Source of the DNA: Sulfurospirillum halorespirans DSM 13726
GTDB lineage: Bacteria > Campylobacterota > Campylobacteria > Campylobacterales > Sulfurospirillaceae
Length of the DNA: 64,000 bases
Reading direction: 5' to 3'
NCBI RefSeq assembly: GCF_001723605.1
Contig: NZ_CP017111.1
Location: 1,736,001 to 1,800,000, forward strand
The notes under the pieces were generated by a model that worked only from the letters and a program-made list of their open reading frames with translations, did no database searches and was not told the DNA's origin. A program made the translations under genes and the position numbers. Below are positions 44,018 through 51,982 of this stretch, piece after piece (position 1 is the first letter of the stretch; each line of letters starts with the position of its first letter).

Positions 44018-44386
44018 ATGACTATAATATTTCCAACCATGAAAGAAGATGGACTAGGAGCAAAACGTGGTGCACACTTTGGTAAAGCGACTTTTTATAC
44101 TGCAGTTGATGTGATTGATGGTATTGTTCAAGAAGTGAGTGTCCATAAAAACCCTGGACATGTCACAGGAGGCTGTGCCAATGCTGTCTCCAATATTCAA
44201 GCGCTAGGTGCAAATACACTGGTTGTATCAGGAATTGGAGCAGATCCACTCAAAAAGTTTTTACATGTAGGGATTGATGTCTATTTTGATGACAAAAATG
44301 ATACCGTAGAAGATGCGTTACGCGACTTTATAGCAGGCAAAACAGCCAAGATCAATCCTGATCATAGCTGTGAACATCATCATTAA
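44018..44386 (+). CDS. NifX/NifB-family Fe-Mo cofactor-binding domain protein
   Basis: 122 residues making up a single dinitrogenase iron-molybdenum cofactor domain (ribonuclease H-like fold): MTIIFPTMKEDGLGAKRGAHF, GGCANAVSNIQALGANTLVV, and DAL/DFIAGK near the end. The C-terminal tail DHSCEHHH is rich in potential metal ligands. Homologues range from NifX/NafY to small proteins unrelated to nitrogen fixation. With no nif genes here, a general Fe-S or metal-cluster carrier role is likelier. It ends in a 4-base overlap with the convergent gene. Confidence 0.85.
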   Translation: MTIIFPTMKEDGLGAKRGAHFGKATFYTAVDVIDGIVQEVSVHKNPGHVTGGCANAVSNIQALGANTLVVSGIGADPLKKFLHVGIDVYFDDKNDTVEDALRDFIAGKTAKINPDHSCEHHH

Positions 44387-44886
44387 AAATTAACCGCATT
44401 CTCTTCTGGAATCAAAGAACGTTTTGGAAGAGGAGGTGCTAGGTTGAGCTGTTGAGATTGTTGTTGTTGTTTTGGAGCGTTATTTTGTTGTTGCTGTTGT
44501 TGAAAAACGCCCTCTTTTTTAATAGCATCAACGATTTCTTTTGTTGATGGATTGGTTTTGACAGTGAGCTCTTTAATGTACACGGCATCAATCACTAAAC
44601 CGTGTGTTTTTTTAGCATACGCAATCAAGGTTGCTTTGAAAAGCTCTTTACCGCGTGAGGTTACAAGATCTTCGGCAAAATAACTGCCAATGACAATGTT
44701 GAGCGCGTCCACGACTTTATACTCATAAAGTTTAACCTCTTTGCCCTCAAAAATCAGACCAACCATCGCTTCAACAGGCTTTTTATCGGACTTTGCAAAG
44801 ACATTGGCTTTAAAATGTTCCAACACCAATGTCTCAGCAAAAAGGCTTACATGTAACAGTAAAAATGCGATGAAAATGCGTCTCAT
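44383..44886 (-). CDS. exported FliL-like protein with poly-glutamine stretch
   Basis: 167 residues. Signal peptide (RRIFIAFLLLHVSLFAE), then a ~100-residue domain reminiscent of FliL (GKELFKATLIAYAKKTHG, VYIKELTVKTNPS). A C-terminal low-complexity tail follows with six and four consecutive glutamines (about residues 129-145) and a Pro-rich end. The glutamines come from CAA/CAG runs that could slip during replication. Next to a PIF1-like helicase gene in relatives, as I recall. Whether it acts at the flagellum is unknown. Confidence 0.65.
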   Translation of the reverse strand: MRRIFIAFLLLHVSLFAETLVLEHFKANVFAKSDKKPVEAMVGLIFEGKEVKLYEYKVVDALNIVIGSYFAEDLVTSRGKELFKATLIAYAKKTHGLVIDAVYIKELTVKTNPSTKEIVDAIKKEGVFQQQQQQNNAPKQQQQSQQLNLAPPLPKRSLIPEENAVNF

Positions 44887-44897
44887 AGGAGCCTTTG

Positions 44898-45410
44898 TTA
44901 TACGGATGTGTCGAGTACACTCCCGCCAAGTTCGGCAATACGTGCGTCGACTTTTTCAAGTGCTTTTTGCATCGTAGTATAACTAATTTCAGGTAATTTT
45001 TCACCCCACATCTGCTCCGCTTCCGCAAAACCTCTTAGCATTCCCTCGCGACCTGCTTGGAGTTTTTCAAGGTCGTCCCCAGCACCATTAACGACAAAAT
45101 CAGCGATACGCTCACTGGTTTGGGTAATGCCAAAAAATCCATCTTCAGAGACCAATTCAGCAGCTTCATCTTGCGTTAAATCGGCTATGGGTGTACCCGT
45201 GTAGCCAATGTCAGCTAGGCTAAACGTATTGGCTTGCTCACCAAACGTGGTGCTTGATTGTGCCATCATCTGTTTTTGATACTGCACCAAATACGCATTT
45301 GCAATATCTTTACCGCTAAGTTTATTCTTTTGTGCATCGTCTAAACTGATCGTGGATTTCGTACTGTACGTCGCACTCGACGTACTTTCATAACTTACAT
45401 TAAGTTCCAT
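44898..45410 (-). CDS. conserved protein, DUF5610-like
   Basis: 170 residues, no signal peptide. N terminus is Ser/Thr-rich (SYESTSSATYSTKSTISL), the middle includes SEDGFFGITQTSERIADFV, and the C terminus has GMLRGFAEAEQMWGEKLP followed by a helical EKVDARIAELGG. The RGFxEAExxWG-LP-IS signature resembles DUF5610 and proteins labelled hydrogenase-4 component G in related genomes, a label with no functional support. Often found near flagellar or regulatory genes. Function unknown. A TACATGTA copy lies just upstream of its start. Confidence 0.65.
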   Translation of the reverse strand: MELNVSYESTSSATYSTKSTISLDDAQKNKLSGKDIANAYLVQYQKQMMAQSSTTFGEQANTFSLADIGYTGTPIADLTQDEAAELVSEDGFFGITQTSERIADFVVNGAGDDLEKLQAGREGMLRGFAEAEQMWGEKLPEISYTTMQKALEKVDARIAELGGSVLDTSV

Positions 45411-45442
45411 AGGTTGCCCCCTTGTGGTTTACATGTAAATCG

Positions 45443-46771
45443 TCAAAAGTCGCCAAAAAGTGAATCGCTCTTTACTTCTTCTATTTTTAAGATGTCCGAT
45501 TTTTGGTAAAACTCCCCTACTTTGGGGGAAACTTGCACACACCGTGTCAAATGCTCAAAAAAGCGTTGGTAGTGGTAGTCGAGCAGAAGCTGTTTGGGGT
45601 AACGAGCACGCGAAATCGCCACATAAAACTGGCTTTTTTCAAAGATGTTGTTAATATTGCAGACCAATGAGTCAATGCTCATCCCCTGACTCTTATGAAT
45701 CGTGATGGCGTAAGCGAGTTTGAGTGGAAACTGCTCAATGGAAACGAGTGGTTTTTCTTTGACTTCGCCTTCCATAACGACATTTTCATGCAACGTGTAC
45801 TCTTGGCGTTCCACTTTCACGAGCTCGCCCGCTTTTTCCACGATGACCTCATTTTCATCAATCGCCTTGATGATACCTCGCTCACCATTGTAGTATTTGC
45901 CCCATTTGTTAGTGCAAAAAAGCACCTTTGCACCCACTTTTAAGGTCAAGTCCACAGGAATGGGAAGTGCGTTTTTCCACCCCTCGATTTTGTTTACATG
46001 TAAAGACTGTTCATGCACTTTTTCTTTGGCTTTGAGGACGATAGGCTCACTCTCGATCTGTGCTAATTTTTGGATGTTCAGCATCTCGGCTTCTTTGTTC
46101 CTGCCAAACAAGACTGTTGGGTCATCATCCCAAACACCGACATTTGTACGCAAAGCTTCAAGGTATTCGAGTGTATCACCATCAAGTATGCCACGTCGTA
46201 TTTTGCCAAGATGCGAGAAAAAAAGTACATCGTGTGTGCGTTTGGTGATCGTCAGTTCCACCACCACAGGCTCAAACGTATTCCATGAACTGCTCTCAAA
46301 CGCGTACTCAAAACCGCCCCACAGACTATTTTCTTTACCTTTAGAGACAGGAGGAAGCTGGAAAAAATCACCCACAAAGAGCACACTTCCCTCAAACCCC
46401 GCATTGCGAAGACGATAATAAATCATATCGAGCAAGTCTGCCGAAACCATGCTAATCTCATCAATGACCAAGAGATCGCACCTTGTAAGCACTTTTTTGA
46501 TCTCAACGAGTCTGGCTTTAGTGTAACGATCATGACGGGTGAGTTCATCGAGGTGGGTGCAGATGCCAAAGGCAAAAAAGCTGTGCAAAGTTTGACCGCC
46601 AACATTGACTGCACTCACCCCTGTACTTCCAAGAACGACGATTTGCTTGCCGACTTTTCGCAGCTCTGTAACGATTTCACCCACCAGATAACTCTTGCCA
46701 ACGCCCGCACCACCCGTGAGGAGAACATTGTCCTTTTTTAAGATGTCGATGAGTTTTTGTGCTAAGTTCAA
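45443..46771 (-). CDS. PIF1-like/RecD-like ATP-dependent DNA helicase
   Basis: 442 residues, superfamily 1B. Walker A LLTGGAGVGKSYLVGEIV (~18-35), LGSTGVSAVNVGGQTLHSFF (motif Ia), Walker B DLLVIDEISMVSADLLDMI (~100), GDFFQLPPVSK (motif III), and C-terminal KLAYAITIHKSQGMSIDSL and YVAISRARYPKQLLL. These are PIF1 hallmarks. It probably unwinds DNA 5' to 3', including G-quadruplexes or R-loops, though this is from family knowledge. Encoded alone, followed by a divergent lipoprotein gene as I recall in C. jejuni. Confidence 0.9.
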   Translation of the reverse strand: MNLAQKLIDILKKDNVLLTGGAGVGKSYLVGEIVTELRKVGKQIVVLGSTGVSAVNVGGQTLHSFFAFGICTHLDELTRHDRYTKARLVEIKKVLTRCDLLVIDEISMVSADLLDMIYYRLRNAGFEGSVLFVGDFFQLPPVSKGKENSLWGGFEYAFESSSWNTFEPVVVELTITKRTHDVLFFSHLGKIRRGILDGDTLEYLEALRTNVGVWDDDPTVLFGRNKEAEMLNIQKLAQIESEPIVLKAKEKVHEQSLHVNKIEGWKNALPIPVDLTLKVGAKVLFCTNKWGKYYNGERGIIKAIDENEVIVEKAGELVKVERQEYTLHENVVMEGEVKEKPLVSIEQFPLKLAYAITIHKSQGMSIDSLVCNINNIFEKSQFYVAISRARYPKQLLLDYHYQRFFEHLTRCVQVSPKVGEFYQKSDILKIEEVKSDSLFGDF

Positions 46772-46829
46772 AGAGGCTTCCTAAGTTGTTTTGGGTATTA
46801 TAGCATTAAGAAAATTCAAGGCTTCAAAT

Positions 46830-48836
46830 ATGTCAATACGGAATATTTTTCTTTTTACATGTACGCTTTTTCTTCTCAGCGGGTGTTCTTTAAAAGAGCC
46901 ATCAGCCCAAACAGTGATTGCACAAAAAAGCAGTTCAAAAGAGATGCTGCTTTACCCTCAAAACGTAGACTTTTTAGCGCAAAATATCACGCCTCAAAGC
47001 GTTGCACAAGACGATTTTACCTACCGTTACTATTCGCCATGGTTTAGAACGCATGTCAGCCACGACAAAGACGATGCGCTCTGGGCAAATCGGTCGTATG
47101 GACTGAAAAATCGTTATTATGGTGAAAATCTGCAACTCATCGATGGCGCTGAGATCGATACTATCATTAGCGCGACAAACGTAGAAGCGTATGGAAGCCT
47201 CAACTCACATGCGATTATGATCCAAAATGCACAAATGCGCAACCTCCCCTCCGACAAACCTTTTTTCAAAAAAACGACTTTGCCAGGAGAAGGCTATCCG
47301 TTTGATTATTTGCAAACATCACGCATTCATGTGGCTGAGCCTATTATCATTTCACACTACAGTAAAGATGGCGCTTGGGCATTTGTGGAGAGTTCTTTTG
47401 CTTCGGGGTGGATTCCTGTTGAGAGCTTTGTGACGGTGAATGCCAAAGAGCGTACCGAGTTTTTGAGCACAGTAAAAGTTGCCATCACGAAAGACAATGT
47501 ACCCCTTTATAACGCAAAACAACGCTTCATCACGTATGCCAAAGTGGGAGCCATCTTGCCCATCAGCAGTGAAGACGATGACTTTTTTTACGCTTACATG
47601 TACACACGAGACGCCGCATTTAACGCTCAGAAATTAGAACTGCGCATCCCAAAAAGCTTTGCGCAAACCGTACCCCTAAGCTTTAGCAAAGAGAATCTCA
47701 GCCAAATTGGCGATGCACTTTTGGGTGAAAAATACGGCTGGGGCGGCTTTCTAGCCAATCGCGACTGCTCCGCCATGACGCGCGATTTTCTCTCTCCTTT
47801 TGGCATCTGGATTCCACGTAATTCCGCAGCACAAAAAAGTTTTGGAGAGTATGTTTCACTCAAAGATTTAACACCCAAGGAGAAAGAAGCGATGATACTC
47901 AAAAACGGCATAGCCTTTTTAAGCCTCATTTACCTCAAAGGTCACATTATGCTTTACGCGGGTGAATTTGAGGGTAAAGCCCTTGTGATGCAAAACATTT
48001 GGGGTGTGAGAACGATGGAGGAAGGCAAAGAAGGTCGCAATGTCATCGGCAAAGCCATCATCTCAGACTTGTATGTGGGAGCCAATCAACCCAATGTGCC
48101 AGAGAATGGACTGCTTATCAACCGCGTTGAGGGCATTATGGTCAAACCTGCCAATCCTAAAAGCAATAACCTTGTCTCAAAATACCCAAGCGTCAAAACG
48201 ATCAAAGATAACACCGTCTTTTTTATGGATGGAAGCTCACTACCTTATGATGACAAAAAAGTAAAAACATTTGACGAGAAGCTTGAAAATGCAGACATCG
48301 AAGATATGTTCGCCCAAAAATACTCAGCCTTTGCACCCATAACCGACCCTGCTCTCAATGATGACCCCGGTCGTTTTCGCAACGATGCCTTTTTGAAAAA
48401 ACTCTACGGTTCCAGTAAAAGCGAGATCGAAAAAAACCTTACAACGGTAAACTGGCTTCCTAACCACGGCGGAGTAAAACTGAAATTTAACAAAAATGAA
48501 AACGCGGCCGCACAACTGCAAAAAGTCTCTGACGAACTCGATCAATTGCCTGAAGAGTACATGAAATACCTCAAAAAAGTCGATGGAACCTACTACTACC
48601 GAAAAATCGCAGGAACTTCTCGCCTTAGTGCTCATAGTTACGGCATTGCCATTGATTTAGATACACAATTTTCAAGCTACTGGCGATGGGATAAAACCTA
48701 CCAATTCAAAAATGAAATCCCTCAAAAAATCGTCGATATTTTTGAAAAACACGGCTTCATTTGGGGTGGAAGATGGTACCACTACGACACGATGCACTTT
48801 GAGTATCGACCAGAATTTTTTGAGAGCATAGATTAA
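46830..48836 (+). CDS. lipoprotein fusing SH3, NlpC/P60 and M15 peptidase domains
   Basis: 668 residues from ATG 46830; an upstream TTG frame lacks a signal. Lipobox LLSGC at residues 14-18, so anchored to a membrane facing the periplasm. SH3b-like region (~150-240: WAFVESSFASGWIPVESFV), then NlpC/P60 with cysteine in NRDCSAMTRDFL and histidine in KGHIMLYAG. The C-terminal ~150 residues form an M15-type carboxypeptidase with SAHSYGIAIDLD and WYHYDTMHFEYRP (His/Asp/His zinc ligands). Two different peptidoglycan-cutting activities would thus sit on one chain. Family knowledge predicts cleavage of D-iGlu-DAP and D-Ala links; dual activity is inferred. Confidence 0.85.
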   Translation: MSIRNIFLFTCTLFLLSGCSLKEPSAQTVIAQKSSSKEMLLYPQNVDFLAQNITPQSVAQDDFTYRYYSPWFRTHVSHDKDDALWANRSYGLKNRYYGENLQLIDGAEIDTIISATNVEAYGSLNSHAIMIQNAQMRNLPSDKPFFKKTTLPGEGYPFDYLQTSRIHVAEPIIISHYSKDGAWAFVESSFASGWIPVESFVTVNAKERTEFLSTVKVAITKDNVPLYNAKQRFITYAKVGAILPISSEDDDFFYAYMYTRDAAFNAQKLELRIPKSFAQTVPLSFSKENLSQIGDALLGEKYGWGGFLANRDCSAMTRDFLSPFGIWIPRNSAAQKSFGEYVSLKDLTPKEKEAMILKNGIAFLSLIYLKGHIMLYAGEFEGKALVMQNIWGVRTMEEGKEGRNVIGKAIISDLYVGANQPNVPENGLLINRVEGIMVKPANPKSNNLVSKYPSVKTIKDNTVFFMDGSSLPYDDKKVKTFDEKLENADIEDMFAQKYSAFAPITDPALNDDPGRFRNDAFLKKLYGSSKSEIEKNLTTVNWLPNHGGVKLKFNKNENAAAQLQKVSDELDQLPEEYMKYLKKVDGTYYYRKIAGTSRLSAHSYGIAIDLDTQFSSYWRWDKTYQFKNEIPQKIVDIFEKHGFIWGGRWYHYDTMHFEYRPEFFESID

Positions 48837-48848
48837 ATGGAGCAAAAG

Positions 48849-49376
48849 ATGGAAGCATTATTGGTGATAGATATGCAAGTAGGCGCATTTCAAACGCCTC
48901 GTTTTGAAGCAGAAAAAGTCATTGAAAATATCAATCTTCTCTCAACATTTTTTAGGCAAAAGCATCAACCTGTTATTTTTGTACAACACGATGGGACAAA
49001 AGAAAACTTTTTAGTTTATGGTAGCGATGAATGGCACATCTTGCCTTCTTTGACTCAAAAAGCAAACGACTACTGCATTGAAAAAGAAGCCAATGACTGT
49101 TTTTATAAGACGGAATTAGAAGCTCTTTTGCAAAAGCTAAATGTTCAAAAACTCTATATCTGCGGTTGCGCCACTGACTTTTGTGTCAACGCAACCGTTC
49201 ATGGGGCATTGGTCAGAGATTATGCGATTACGGTCATCAAAGATGGACACACAACAGTGGATCGTCCAATGTTAAAAGCAGAGCACATTATCAACTTTCA
49301 CAACTGGTTATGGGAAAATTTAACCCCGACGCAAAGCCGTATTGAAGTCAAAAACACACAAGAAATAGTCAAATAG
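48849..49376 (+). CDS. isochorismatase-like cysteine hydrolase
   Basis: 175 residues from ATG 48849, preferred over ATG 48837 because GGAG lies 6 bases upstream and MEALLVIDMQVGAF is the family N terminus. Catalytic triad visible: D8 (VIDMQ), lysine in CFYKTELEALL (~93) and cysteine in CGCATDFCVNATVHGA (~120). Hydrolyses or deaminates small amides such as nicotinamide-like substrates; the exact substrate is not evident. Only a short gap from the lipoprotein gene, so possibly cotranscribed. Confidence 0.88.
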   Translation: MEALLVIDMQVGAFQTPRFEAEKVIENINLLSTFFRQKHQPVIFVQHDGTKENFLVYGSDEWHILPSLTQKANDYCIEKEANDCFYKTELEALLQKLNVQKLYICGCATDFCVNATVHGALVRDYAITVIKDGHTTVDRPMLKAEHIINFHNWLWENLTPTQSRIEVKNTQEIVK

Positions 49377-49377
49377 A

Positions 49378-49393
49378 GCTTTACATGTAAAGC
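49378..49393. terminator. TACATGTA palindrome between convergent genes
   Basis: GCTTTACATGTAAAGC is a perfect 16-base palindrome (49378-49393) that fills the 20-base gap between the stop codons of the cysteine hydrolase and the DUF1737 gene. Same arrangement as at 11414-11433. Confidence 0.4.
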
Positions 49394-49396
49394 CTC

Positions 49397-49585
49397 TTAT
49401 TTCGTAAACCCGCACGCCTTGATGTCTTTTTCATCCTCTTTCACAATCGCTTGCGCCGCGATCACAGTTTGACCATTAAACGTCACAGCAGGGTTTCCGT
49501 GTAGCTTCCAACCATCATTTAAAAACTCCGTAATTCTCGTGCAAAAGGTTGAATCATCGGGTCCTGTGATAAGTTTGTACTGCAT
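49397..49585 (-). CDS. DUF1737 protein
   Basis: 62 residues. Fits DUF1737 end to end: MQYKLITGPDDSTFCTRI, FLNDGWKLHGNPAVTFNG, then a short tail. A small cytosolic protein of unknown role, often encoded near stress or metabolic genes. AAAGGAG precedes the ATG. Convergent with the cysteine hydrolase gene. Confidence 0.85.
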   Translation of the reverse strand: MQYKLITGPDDSTFCTRITEFLNDGWKLHGNPAVTFNGQTVIAAQAIVKEDEKDIKACGFTK

Positions 49586-49962
49586 ATTTTCTCCTTTAAA
49601 ATCTTTACATGTAAACGTATTTTAATCTGTTTTACTTAAAAGATTGACGATAAATTTTACCTTCAATTTGAACTATTTGGAAATACCGAATAGTTGAATT
49701 TTCCTCAAGCTCATCTGTTTTGACTCAGCCAAACTGTTTCATTCTCAAAACTGACTTCTAAACTCACTTGCCCTTTATCATCGTTGCTATCCTCTTTTTT
49801 TATATTTTATTATAGCCTTTTAATAAAAAGGTTATCCATTTCATTTTAAAATGAAATAACATTTTACATGTAAAAAATTTCAAATTCCTAGATGTAGATC
49901 AAGGTTTTTTACTTTTAAATGAGATAAAATGACTCTCATATAAAACACTTGAAAGGATTCAG
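49586..49962. other. 377-base intergenic region rich in palindromes
   Basis: No gene seen. It holds two TACATGTA copies (49606-49613, 49865-49872) and a hairpin AACTATTTGG-AAATA-CCGAATAGTT (49671-49695). It also has a small hairpin CCTTTT-AATA-AAAAGG (49816-49831) and a perfect 20-base palindrome ATTTCATTTTAAAATGAAAT (49838-49857). A TAAAAT -10 for tpx lies at 49925-49930. The 20-base palindrome, some 70 bases above the -10, could be an operator of a Fur/PerR-type or other dimeric regulator; this is inference. Confidence 0.6.
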
Positions 49963-50523
49963 ATGACATTTACCGCAAAAATAGACAAAACTACCCTTAA
50001 AGGCACACCCGTAAAGCTGGAAGGAAACTTCCAAGAAGTGGGCAATAATGCGCCCATCGTTACCGTTGTCACGCCAGACTTACAAGAAAAAACCATCGGT
50101 GGTGAGGGCAATAAAGCGCAACTCATCATCGTAGTACCTTCACTTGACACACCCGTGTGTGACGCGGAAGCAAGGCGTTTTAACCAAGAGGTTGCTAAAC
50201 ATGAGAACATTGACACGACGATTGTTTCGATGGACTTACCGTTTGCAAGCGCAAAATTTTGCAATGTGGCGGGCATCGAAAGTCTAACCGTTGGCAGTGA
50301 CTTTAGACACAAAGCGTTTGCGCGTGCTTATGGAATGCTCATTGGAGAAGGCGCATTAAAAGGCTTGTGTGCTAGAGCCCTTTTTGTGATCAGTAAAGAT
50401 GGCAAAATCGTGTACAAACAGGTGGTTCCAGAGATTACCGAAGAGCCCAATTACGACGAAGCGCTAAATGCCGCTATCGATGCAGCCAATAGGGGGGCTA
50501 GTTGTTGTGGTTTTTGTCAGTAG
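49963..50523 (+). CDS. tpx: thiol peroxidase Tpx with cysteine-rich tail
   Basis: 186 residues. Peroxiredoxin with peroxidatic cysteine in SLDTPVCDAEARRFN (~62) and resolving cysteine in SAKFCNVAGIESL (~96). It reduces hydroperoxides with thioredoxin. Family members end near 165-170; this one adds a tail with three more cysteines, GASCCGFCQ, that may bind metal or form an extra redox site. AAAGGA lies upstream. The 3' end overlaps the NnrS-like gene. The palindrome-rich upstream region suggests regulation. Confidence 0.92.
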   Translation: MTFTAKIDKTTLKGTPVKLEGNFQEVGNNAPIVTVVTPDLQEKTIGGEGNKAQLIIVVPSLDTPVCDAEARRFNQEVAKHENIDTTIVSMDLPFASAKFCNVAGIESLTVGSDFRHKAFARAYGMLIGEGALKGLCARALFVISKDGKIVYKQVVPEITEEPNYDEALNAAIDAANRGASCCGFCQ

Positions 50524-51706
50524 TTTAACGCCACCAGAGCCTCCAAAAACAACGGCTCTTCAAAACCTAGTCGCTCAGCCACACCGCCTCTTTTTCTTTG
50601 CAGGGGTGGTACAAGGCGTGCTTTTCGTTGCTCTTTTAGGTCTGCATTATGCAGGGCTTTTGAGTTTACATGTAAGCGTGGGGCTGTACCATGCTTATGC
50701 GATGACGTTCATCGTCTTTACCCAGTTTTTTGCTGGCTTTTTGCTGACGACGTTTCCACGCTATCTCTCGCGCCCATCGGCATCACCAAAAGAATATTTG
50801 CCGATCGCATGGTTGATGAATGGCGGTGGACTTTTGTTTATTGCACTCTCGTTTGTCTCGGAGATGGCACTTGTCGCCCCTATGCTTGTTATCATGGCGG
50901 GCTATGTCAAACTTTGCTTGCTTTTGCTTGAATTTCAAACCAAAAGCACGGTGACCAATAAAGTTGATACGACATGGATGCTCAGAGCGTTTGCACTCGG
51001 TCTTGTAGGTCAATTACTGTTTATAGCAAATCTATTTATTCCAGCCTACGCACTCGCACTTGGGGTGAGTTTTTACCTCTATTTGTTCTTTATTGTTCTC
51101 ATCGTTTCACAAAAAATGATGCCATTTTTTGCCGCTAATACCATTATCGGCTATACGATGAACAAAAGCAAGCACTTTTTGCTCTTGGTTTTTGTGGCAC
51201 TCGTCCTCAAAGTGGTTTTAGAAGCGTTAAGCATGAACGCATTTGTGGCGGACAGTGCGCTCTTTGGCATCATCACGTATGAGCTTTTGAAATGGCGCCT
51301 ACCGTTTCGTAAATCACCTGCCATTTTATGGGTACTTTTTCTCTCCATTTGGTGGGTTCCCGTAGGGTTTGGGCTTTTTGTGGTACAAGATTTTTCAGCA
51401 TTAGTTGGTCACTCCATTTATCTGGAAAAATCGCCACTACACGCCTTGGCATTGGGCTATTTTACCACCGTTCTTGTGGGTTTTGGAACCAGAGTGATCT
51501 TAGGTCATTCAGGGCGAACGCCTAAAGCAGATGCCTATGCCGTGACACTCTTTGGGCTCATTCAAGCGATGGCGCTGATTCGTATCATCGCAGGCATTTT
51601 CCCGCAATTTGGGTACTTGCATGCAGTACTTACGGTGGCAGTTTTGTGGATTGTTATCTTTGGATTGTGGTCGAAGCGGTATATTCATATCTTATTTGAG
51701 AAGTAA
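50507..51706 (+). CDS. nnrS: NnrS family heme/copper-type membrane protein
   Basis: About 399 residues from a GTG at 50507, overlapping the tpx end by 17 bases; ATG 50468 would deepen the overlap, and no later start fits. The protein is almost all membrane helices (about 12) beginning VAQPHRLFFFAGVVQGVLF, the NnrS hallmark, with conserved histidines as in FVPAYALAL-type and GHSGRTPKADAYAV. NnrS contributes to resistance to nitric oxide and nitrosative stress. Coupling to thiol peroxidase would place two stress functions in one transcript. Start position uncertain. Confidence 0.82.
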   Translation: MVFVSSLTPPEPPKTTALQNLVAQPHRLFFFAGVVQGVLFVALLGLHYAGLLSLHVSVGLYHAYAMTFIVFTQFFAGFLLTTFPRYLSRPSASPKEYLPIAWLMNGGGLLFIALSFVSEMALVAPMLVIMAGYVKLCLLLLEFQTKSTVTNKVDTTWMLRAFALGLVGQLLFIANLFIPAYALALGVSFYLYLFFIVLIVSQKMMPFFAANTIIGYTMNKSKHFLLLVFVALVLKVVLEALSMNAFVADSALFGIITYELLKWRLPFRKSPAILWVLFLSIWWVPVGFGLFVVQDFSALVGHSIYLEKSPLHALALGYFTTVLVGFGTRVILGHSGRTPKADAYAVTLFGLIQAMALIRIIAGIFPQFGYLHAVLTVAVLWIVIFGLWSKRYIHILFEK

Positions 51707-51753
51707 CGCAGAATGTGAGCCCAAATACAGGGCTCACCTCTTTACATGTAAAC

Positions 51754-51960
51754 CTAAGATATTACTTCAAAGCCTGCTTCATCAATTGCTTTTTCAAACA
51801 CACTTACATCAATCGGAGCATCATATTCAATAACTGTTTGACCACTAGCAAGGTCAACATTGACACTCTTCACACCTTTGATTCCCTCTAAAACGCCTTT
51901 GACGCTTTTGACGCATCCCCCACAACTCATCCCTTTAACCACCAATGTGATTGTTGCCAT
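51754..51960 (-). CDS. copZ: CopZ-like copper chaperone
   Basis: 68 residues, one heavy-metal-associated domain with the copper site GMSCGGCVKSVKG (residues 10-22) and ferredoxin-like fold. Delivers Cu(I) to the P-type ATPase encoded just upstream in the same transcript (22-base gap). AAAGGA precedes the ATG. Confidence 0.93.
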   Translation of the reverse strand: MATITLVVKGMSCGGCVKSVKGVLEGIKGVKSVNVDLASGQTVIEYDAPIDVSVFEKAIDEAGFEVIS

Positions 51961-51982
51961 TGTTTATCCTTTTACTATAATT

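Noticed and set aside
46791-46829. TTG start for the NlpC/P60-M15 lipoprotein
   Set aside because: It would place 13 residues before the signal peptide, which starts naturally at ATG 46830 with the lipobox in place.
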